Assembly: GCA_900555355.1 (NCBI GenBank)
Contig: USKV01000017.1
Location: 1 to 13,191 of the forward strand
DNA: 13,191 bases
Reading direction: 5' to 3'
From: an uncultured Collinsella sp.
GTDB taxonomy: Bacteria; Actinomycetota; Coriobacteriia; Coriobacteriales; Coriobacteriaceae
Position numbers and translations under genes: made by a program. The notes below the pieces were generated by a model, which was not told the DNA's origin, ran no database searches, and worked only from the letters and a program-made list of their open reading frames with translations. Position 1 is the stretch's first letter. Every line of letters begins with the position of its first letter. Positions 8,801-13,191 of this stretch are shown in pieces.

Positions 8801-9892
8801 ATGCAAACAAACCCTTTTAAGCCCACAGCAGGTAAAACACCTCCCACGATTATCGGCCGCGAAGATGTACTCGAAGAATTCAATGAAGGCCTCATCAACG
8901 GGCCTGGTGCCCCGGGGCGCCTAATGCGCATAGCCGGCGTCCGTGGAACGGGCAAGACGGTCCTCCTTGACGAGTGCTCACGTTTGGCGCAAAGCCGTGG
9001 CTGGACGGTCATAAAAGAGGTCGCAACCGAGGGACTTTGCCAGCGCATTCTCGAACAGCTGCAGCCCAAATTCCAGGCCAAACACGCCAGATTTGAGCCC
9101 ACCGTAGCTGGCATATCCATCGGCAGCATAGACATTGAGCGAATCGGTCCATCGCTACGCGACGCCATGAGACAGACAATATCCAAGAATGAAAATGGCC
9201 TGCTCATCACTCTCGACGAGGTTCAAGACGCAGAGCTCGATGAGGTCCGAACGCTCTCCATTGCGATTCAGCAGGTTATCGGCGAAGACCTTGATATCGC
9301 CTTTGTTTTTGCGGGGCTGCCTTCGATGATTGAAAGCATCATCAACGGAAAGACACTTACGTTTTTGCGCCGTGCCCTCCCCTTTGACCTGAAGGCTGTG
9401 GCAGTAACCGAAGTGTCGTACTCCCTCGAGGAAACCATTGAAGCGTCTGGCATGGAGTTGCAGCCAGGTATTGCCGGCCAACTTGCCGAGGCAACGCAAG
9501 GTTATCCTTTCATGATCCAACTCGTTGGATACTACGCATGGCAGTTGGCAAGACGCGCACATACACCGATTATTGGAGAAGAAGAAGCCGAGCGCGGCAT
9601 TGCAACGGCACGCGAACGCTTCTGTGCCATGGTGATTGAGCCCGCGCTACAGCGCATTCCGCCCACGTGCATCGCTTATCTGCTGAGCATGGCATCTTTG
9701 GGGCAGACGAGCTCGACCAGCATGGTTGCCGATGCCCTAAACAAAACGCCTCAACAGGTGAGTTCCGTCCGCAGCCGCCTGTTAAGAGAATCGATTATCG
9801 AGGCTCCCTCGTACGGCAAGGTCTCATTTGCCATCCCCTACATGCGCGACTACCTCTACGAGCACAAAGCCGAACTGGAAGTTGAACTGTAG
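8801..9892 (+). CDS. Orphan AAA/STAND-type ATP-binding protein with C-terminal winged helix
   Basis: 363-aa P-loop ATPase of the archaeal-ATPase/AAA_16 type; function unknown. It has an N-terminal IIGREDVLEEF box (17-27), a Walker A GVRGTGKT (46-53, Lys52), a Walker B LLITLDEVQD (134-143, Asp139-Glu140), a sensor-1-like DIAFVFAGLPSM (165-176) and an ATQGYPFMIQLVGYYAW sensor-2/lid region (231-247). The C-terminal helical part resembles a winged helix (about 285-345, with TPQQVSSVRSRLLRESII). The start ATG at 8801 has AAAGGTGG in good position; an in-frame GTG at 8792 is less well placed. It is the only intact plus-strand gene here, flanked by tandem repeats and palindromes in an accessory stretch. 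No partner enzyme is adjacent. A role in defence or mobile-element biology is possible but not shown. Confidence 0.85.
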   Translation: MQTNPFKPTAGKTPPTIIGREDVLEEFNEGLINGPGAPGRLMRIAGVRGTGKTVLLDECSRLAQSRGWTVIKEVATEGLCQRILEQLQPKFQAKHARFEPTVAGISIGSIDIERIGPSLRDAMRQTISKNENGLLITLDEVQDAELDEVRTLSIAIQQVIGEDLDIAFVFAGLPSMIESIINGKTLTFLRRALPFDLKAVAVTEVSYSLEETIEASGMELQPGIAGQLAEATQGYPFMIQLVGYYAWQLARRAHTPIIGEEEAERGIATARERFCAMVIEPALQRIPPTCIAYLLSMASLGQTSSTSMVADALNKTPQQVSSVRSRLLRESIIEAPSYGKVSFAIPYMRDYLYEHKAELEVEL

Positions 9893-9909
9893 AAACGGCA
9901 ACTGCCCTG

Positions 9910-10065
9910 CAAGACGAAAACCGTTTTCGCACGGATTAAAGCAGACGTAAACGATTTTCGTCTTGATTTGCGTACGGAATTAAGACGTAAATTGCGCTTT
10001 CGTACGCTTATTACCAGACGCAAATTGTTTTCGTCCGGCCATGCGTCCCCAATCTAGACGAAAAG
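9910..10065. repeat. Cluster of degenerate palindromes after the ATPase gene
   Basis: Five copies of AGACGNAAA begin at 9912, 9943, 9983, 10016 and 10056 (spacing 31, 40, 33, 40). Four of them continue into a TTTCG half, giving near-palindromes such as AGACGTAAACGATTTTCGTCT at 9943-9963 (one mismatch) and the perfect CGAAAACCGTTTTCG at 9915-9929. An 11-bp stem (9910-9920 with 9955-9965) could also serve as terminator of the ATPase gene. It may be an operator array, iterons or REP-like DNA. It covers most of the gap from 9893 to the coding remnant. Confidence 0.6.
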
Positions 10066-10445
10066 AGCCCCGAGCTCGTATTGAACTGCATCCCAATTCT
10101 TGGACGGGCGCCGATGCCCTGATCTCTGCCATGTCGAGGTGCGAGATCAAATCCTTGGCGCGCTCGCCGGAGTGGTATGCCTTGTTCGGCGCCACCTTCC
10201 TGTAGAGCTTCTTGAGCTTCGTCTTCCCCTTGTTGCCCGGCGGCATCTCCGTCTCAGGTGGCAGCCCTAGGAAGGACAGGACGCCGGGCAGGTCGCACAG
10301 CATCACGTCCTCGATGTCGGCCTTGGCCGCCAGGTCGACGACTCTCTGCGCTGTCGGCGAGATGTTCGGGGTGCTGCTACCGCCCGCTGGTTCGGAAGCT
10401 GGCGGGCAGTAGCGGCAGTAGCGGTGTGGCTCGATAGGCCCGAAT
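10066..10445 (-). pseudogene. Coding remnant of unknown function downstream of the integrase
   Basis: The minus-strand frame from about 10445 looks protein-like: IEPHRYCRYCPPASEPAGG, then ISPTAQRVVDLAAKADIED, DLPGVLSFLGLPPETEM, a basic stretch GNKGKTKLKKLYRKVAPNKA and HSGERAKDLISHLDMAEI. I do not recognise the family. The frame has no start upstream because a TGA closes it near 10460, so it was probably joined to an upstream frame and is now frameshifted. Alternatively a short gene starts at the ATG at 10303 (GAGGAC upstream), overlapping the integrase-frame stop as TGATG, and reads to a stop at 9980. The residues after about 10066 run into the palindrome cluster and are unlikely to be native. 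Confidence 0.45.
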
Positions 10446-11324
10446 ATCCGTAAGGAAGGTGCTCGCTCTCATATGTGCTGATATGCCTCGCCTCGCGAAC
10501 CTTGGGATGCTTCCTGAGGTAATCCCTCAATTCGAGCCACTCTTTATGCTCATAACGCTTCGAAATCGTTTCCCCGTCGACAGTTTCCTTCACATAATGG
10601 TATGTTCGAACGCCTTCGAACTTGCCGAACCCGTTCTCGACGCTGAAGTTTCTGAACCAGCGCGAAAACCCATTCAGGTCCATGAAGTTGACTTGGGGAT
10701 GCCTGTCTTTCGTTCGTTCGAATGAGTGGACGAGCGGAGTGCCTTTGACTTGTTCCAGGCCGAAGGCTTCCATTTCGCGGGCCTGCTCCTTTTTCCAGAA
10801 TTCGAGATACGACGTCAGCGTCTCGCTTATCGAGATCCTCCGCACGCTTTTCTTGCTTTTGGGCGAGCGAACGCTTCGATCGGCCGCGAACTGCTGCTCA
10901 ATGAGGATGCTTCTGTTCTCGACGGAGACATCGGACCACGTCATCCCGAGGGCTTCTGCCCTTCTCATGTCGGTGTCGAGCATGAGCATCACGCATGTGA
11001 TGTGCGCGTCCGGTTCTCGATTGAGTAGGATGTCGAGTAGGCGAGCGGCGTGATGGTTCCTTCGCGGTTGTCGTGGAACTTTTTTGCGTACGAGCCGACG
11101 GTGTCCCTCGATTTTTGGACGTAGGTGCCGCTGTTGAGTTCTGCCTTGTAGGCTTCGAGTGCGGCGTCGACCTCTCGGCTTTTGGTGGTATGTATGGTCT
11201 GCCACGGCGAATAGCGGTATTTGCCCGTGACCGGATCCTTGCCGAGGCTGTGACGGTAGCGCCACGTGTATTTGTCGCGGCGTTGCTTCGTTCCTTTGCC
11301 TATGACGAGAGGTCGGTCGTTCAT
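10303..11324 (-). pseudogene. Tyrosine integrase, disrupted (internal deletion, frameshift, no C-terminal catalytic residues)
   Basis: Site-specific recombinase remnant. The first frame (start ATG at 11324, AAGGAA upstream) encodes the arm-site-binding domain (QRRDKYTWRYRHSLGKDPVT, TIHTTKSREVDAALEAYKAE) up to NREGTITPLAYS and then stops. From about 11060 a second frame resumes inside the catalytic domain: ARLLDILLNREPDAHITCVM, the first catalytic Arg in TDMRRAEALGMTWSDV, and the beta-hairpin Lys region SPKSKKSVRRISIS. About 100 residues of core-binding domain are missing between the two. After YHYVKETVDGETISKRYE the expected HxxR and Tyr motifs are absent. Instead comes HKEWLELRDYLRKHP and then nonsense-like sequence. 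RDYLRKHP is reminiscent of GrpB-family proteins, so a chimera is possible. It is not expected to be active. Confidence 0.8.
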
Positions 11325-11397
11325 CGTGTTCCTTGCCTGAAGTGCCTGAGAATCGCGCTCGGTTGCGCGGAATGGCGCAAAGGGCTGGGGCGGGTGG

Positions 11398-11449
11398 GCA
11401 TTACCCTTGGTGGTGGGCCCTGCGTGGGGTCACACCCCAAGGGTAATGC
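11398..11449. repeat. 13-bp perfect inverted repeat upstream of the integrase gene
   Basis: GCATTACCCTTGG (11398-11410) pairs perfectly with 11437-11449; inside it GGTG (11412-11415) can pair with CACC (11433-11436). No T-run follows on either strand, so it is unlikely to be a simple terminator. It sits 75 bp before the integrase start, between it and the att-like site. It may be a recombination-factor binding site or part of a leader. Role unknown. Confidence 0.5.
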
Positions 11450-11477
11450 TCCGCCTGACCGCTTTCAAGCTCGTTGT

Positions 11478-11576
11478 GGGTCGAATTTGGGTCGAATTAT
11501 TCCGCGTACTTTTCTTTCGTAAATCTATGAAAACATCAAATGACCTGGAGTTATATTGACTTCAATTTGGGTCGAA
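11478..11576. repeat. Direct repeats beside the att-like site, candidate integrase arm sites
   Basis: AATTTGGGTCGAA occurs at 11484-11496 and 11564-11576, exactly 80 bp apart. The shorter GGGTCGAA occurs a third time at 11478-11485. They lie between the integrase gene and the tRNA fragment, where tyrosine integrases bind arm sites with the N-terminal domain. Function inferred from position only. Confidence 0.45.
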
Positions 11577-11605
11577 ATGTCTGAATGAAACAACGTCGTA
11601 GCGAC

Positions 11606-11650
11606 CTCATAACCCGAAGGTCGGTGGTTCAAATCCGCCCCCCGCGACCA
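11606..11650 (+). other. 3' part of tRNA-Met(CAU) gene, probable attR
   Basis: From the anticodon loop onward the sequence is a normal tRNA: CTCATAA loop, CCCGA half stem, variable loop, T-arm GGTGG-TTCAAAT-CCGCC, acceptor strand CCCCGCG, A and CCA (11648-11650). The 5' half (D-arm, 5' acceptor and 5' anticodon strand) does not fit: GCGAC cannot pair properly with CCCGA, and no CGCGGGG precedes it. The three C residues after the loop suggest the initiator type. The tRNA's usual terminator follows. This is what a tRNA 3' end looks like at the far end of an integrated element, with the crossover near the anticodon loop. Confidence 0.75.
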
Positions 11651-11660
11651 TGAAACTTCA

Positions 11661-11693
11661 GGTCGGAAGCATAAAAGCTCCCGACCTTTTTCT
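11661..11693 (+). terminator. Terminator of the tRNA gene
   Basis: Stem GGTCGG (11661-11666) with CCGACC (11681-11686), extended by AGC/GCT after one mismatch, followed on the plus strand by TTTTTCTTTG. It starts 11 bp after the CCA end. The following 11694-11909 has no gene I can support. Confidence 0.85.
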
Positions 11694-11909
11694 TTGTCTA
11701 GGGGTTTCGGCATCTCTCGTTCTTTGGGTACCTCGAGGCGGGCAATCAGATAGATGCTTACGAGTATCATAGGGTCTTTTTACGTCGCGGTCGTGTCTCG
11801 TACTGGTGCGCCGCTCTTTGTGGGACGTGTCACTTTGCCATAGGTTGTCCGGCGGCGGGGCGCAGGTCGTTCCCCGTGGCGTCGCTCCTTTCGACGCTAC
11901 GCTGCCTGG

Positions 11910-12218
11910 CTACTCGTTCCACTGGTGCTTTTTCATGTCGACGCAGCCGTTGTCTCGGAAGGCGACTCCTTCCTCCGTCAGTAGTGCTCGCTGGTCGGGG
12001 AAGTTTGGCGCGAGGCGTCCCGCGTGGTTGACGACGCGGTGGCAGGGATAATCGCCGTAGCGATCCGCCTCGCTCAGCACCGCTCCGACCAGGCGAGAGT
12101 TTTTCTCCCTGCCGATGAGGCGCGCTATCTGACCGTACGAGGCGACGCATCCCGCCGGAATCTCTGCCACGACGGAGAGAATCTCATAAACCAAATCTTC
12201 GTCCAGGACTTTTCCCAT
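11910..12218 (-). CDS. Short MGMT-type alkyltransferase-like protein with PCHRV motif
   Basis: 102-aa protein consisting only of the DNA-binding/active-site domain of O6-alkylguanine-DNA alkyltransferases. It contains IPAGCVASYGQIARLIG (helix-turn-helix), an arginine-finger-like SRLVGAVLSE with Arg42, and the active-site motif YPCHRVVNHAGRLAP with Cys59. Stand-alone proteins of this size are usually alkyltransferase-like (ATL) proteins, which carry Trp or Ala in place of the Cys and flag lesions for excision repair. Here the Cys is kept, so repair by alkyl transfer is conceivable, although the N-terminal domain of full Ada/Ogt proteins is absent. The start at 12218 has GGGAG upstream. It is a single gene separated by 174 bp from the CBS gene; that gap holds a small hairpin (12273-12289). 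Confidence 0.88.
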   Translation of the reverse strand: MGKVLDEDLVYEILSVVAEIPAGCVASYGQIARLIGREKNSRLVGAVLSEADRYGDYPCHRVVNHAGRLAPNFPDQRALLTEEGVAFRDNGCVDMKKHQWNE

Positions 12219-12392
12219 CGTATCGCTCCCGTGTTCGCTTTTGCCTTCGGGGGCGCGGCGCCGATCACCCGTGCTGCGATTTTCGCAGCTCCCCTTACCG
12301 AAGCATCGAGGGAAAGCGCGTGCGTGTCAAGGTTGTCTGGTCCAGTTGCTGGCTCGATGCCTCGAGATGTTCGCCTCAAGTGCGACCTGCCC

Positions 12393-12899
12393 CTATTGGA
12401 AAAGGATGCCGAAGATGTATTTGGTGATGGCGGAGCGGCGGATGACCCCCACGAGTTTGCCCTCGTCATCAACCACAGGAAGCTTCTTGAACTTCTTCTT
12501 CGCCAGCAGCGCGGCGACGCGGGAGATGCTCTGCTCGGGACGGGCACACACTACCTGGCGCGTCGCGAAATCCATGACGCAGCGATCCTTCAGGTCTTCG
12601 ATGCGCTGCTCAAGGCTCTGATCGTCGAAGTACAGCATGGACGCGTCGCCGCCCGTGAAGATGGTGTGAGCGCGATGCTGCGCGATGGCTCCCATGACAT
12701 CGCCGTCGGAGATGAACCCGACCACCTGGTTGCGCTCATCGATTACGGGCATGCTGCTCACCTCGTTTTCGGCGAGCATGCGCACCACGTCGGAAATCGT
12801 GCAATCCTGCGTGCAGGTGAACGGCTCTTCAATCATGATGCTCGAAACGGGCGTCCCCTCGAGCTCGAGCGGGATGCGCTCGGACAGAATCTCGGACAT
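12393..12899 (-). CDS. Two-CBS-domain protein
   Basis: 168-aa cytoplasmic protein made almost entirely of a CBS pair (Bateman module). CBS1 is at about 17-75 (VSSIMIEEPFTCTQDCTISD, SSMPVIDERNQVVGFISDGD) and CBS2 at about 106-165 (VMDFATRQVVCARPEQSISR, KKLPVVDDEGKLVGVIRRSA). Such modules bind adenosine nucleotides and regulate a partner. CBS1 keeps the ribose-binding Asp position (SDGDVM); CBS2 has RRSAIT instead, so the two sites may differ. It starts 3 bp after the stop of the transporter gene, with AAGGAGG inside that gene's end, so it is probably translationally coupled and may regulate the transporter. Partner and ligand are not known. Confidence 0.9.
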   Translation of the reverse strand: MSEILSERIPLELEGTPVSSIMIEEPFTCTQDCTISDVVRMLAENEVSSMPVIDERNQVVGFISDGDVMGAIAQHRAHTIFTGGDASMLYFDDQSLEQRIEDLKDRCVMDFATRQVVCARPEQSISRVAALLAKKKFKKLPVVDDEGKLVGVIRRSAITKYIFGILFQ

Positions 12900-12902
12900 C
12901 GC

Positions 12903-13191
12903 TTATGCCTCCTTCGTTTTCGGTGCGGTTTTCTTGGTGCGCACGCTGAATATGGCGCAGATAAGGGAAACGAGGCCGATTGCCGCGCACACCTTGTAAG
13001 CGACGCCCGCGCCCACGGCGGTGGCTACTTGGATGCTCGCATCGACGCCGGCCGACGCGGTGACGCTTGTCATGACCGTGATGATGAGCGCCGTGCACAA
13101 ACCGCCGGCGACCTGGCGGCCGGTGTTCGCGATGGCGTTGCCGTGGGCGATCATGTCATTTTTCAAGGCATTGACACACCATGTGTTCACC
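12903..13191 (-). CDS. MFS transporter, DHA2 (EmrB/QacA-like) type, C-terminal part
   Basis: Only the last 96 codons are in the window; the start lies beyond the right edge. The sequence NALKNDMIAHGNAIANTGRQ, then VAGGLCTALIITVMTS, is the typical DHA2 signature before the last helices (NAL....HG.A..NT.RQVAG). Two membrane segments follow (about visible residues 28-50 and 63-84), then a basic tail TKKTAPKTKEA in the cytoplasm. Family members are proton-driven efflux pumps of drugs and other small molecules with 14 helices. The substrate cannot be told. It is the first visible gene of an operon with the CBS protein. The GTG at 13190 is internal, not a start. Confidence 0.8.
   Translation of the reverse strand, partial: VNTWCVNALKNDMIAHGNAIANTGRQVAGGLCTALIITVMTSVTASAGVDASIQVATAVGAGVAYKVCAAIGLVSLICAIFSVRTKKTAPKTKEA

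Larger units (their letters stand above)
9893..11650. mobile_element. Decayed tRNA-targeting integrative element (right end)
   Basis: A broken tyrosine integrase, a neighbouring coding remnant, direct repeats that could be integrase arm sites and a 3' tRNA fragment lie in the order expected at one end of an element integrated into a tRNA gene. The right boundary is the tRNA 3' end at 11650. The left boundary is not visible and may include the ATPase gene and the repeats from about 8431. No intact tRNA copy is in the window. Confidence 0.5.

Noticed and set aside
8457..8820. Short frames on both strands across the repeats
   Set aside because: They run through inverted and tandem repeats and have no protein-like composition.
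9910..10065. CRISPR array
   Set aside because: The repeats are short, diverged and palindromic with uneven spacing and no cas genes.
11574..11650. Intact tRNA-Met gene
   Set aside because: The 5' half cannot form the acceptor, D or 5' anticodon strands; only the 3' part is genuine.
11525..11770. Minus-strand 81-aa frame containing GADLNHRPSGYEVATT
   Set aside because: It is the antisense of the tRNA-Met fragment and its flanks; such peptides are frequent false gene calls at tRNA genes.
12125..12547. 140-codon minus-strand frame between the MGMT-like and CBS genes
   Set aside because: Ser/Arg-rich shadow overlapping both real genes in another frame.

Overview
The window reads as a chromosomal segment of a GC-rich Actinomycetota, most probably a gut Coriobacteriia such as Collinsella. 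I infer this from codon use, the NAD-dependent ligase, an OmpR-type orphan regulator of actinobacterial GlnR type beside a glutamine synthetase gene, and tyrosine-integrase remnants of the kind common in that class. No database search was possible, so the genus is an inference.

Left part (1-8300, all on the minus strand, core-like): ligA (5' part; the BRCT end runs off the left edge); a gap holding a 203-bp MITE-like inverted-repeat element; a membrane-anchored HtrA serine protease with a clear terminator; a GlnR-like atypical response regulator; a glutamine-synthetase-family gene with a GlnR-box-like site in its promoter; a LacI-family regulator; and a GntR/FCD regulator. The synthetase-like gene and glnR are 50 bp apart and form a likely nitrogen-control operon. 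The synthetase protein has lost several residues that normally bind the catalytic metals, although its fold and the rest of its sequence are well conserved.

Middle part (8300-11650, accessory): this stretch is rich in repeats and holds one intact gene, an orphan AAA/STAND-like ATPase on the plus strand. Upstream of it lie a nested 160-bp inverted repeat and seven tandem 10-bp repeats. Downstream lies a cluster of degenerate palindromes. Then come a coding remnant and a tyrosine integrase gene broken by an internal deletion and frameshift and lacking its C-terminal catalytic residues. The stretch ends in the 3' part of a Met(CAU) tRNA gene followed by the tRNA's terminator. This looks like the attR end of a decayed integrative element, with 13-bp direct repeats next to it that could be integrase arm sites.

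Right part (11650-13191, minus strand): a short MGMT-like (alkyltransferase-type) protein, a two-CBS-domain protein, and the C-terminal end of a DHA2-type MFS transporter. The transporter and CBS genes are 3 bp apart and probably translationally coupled.
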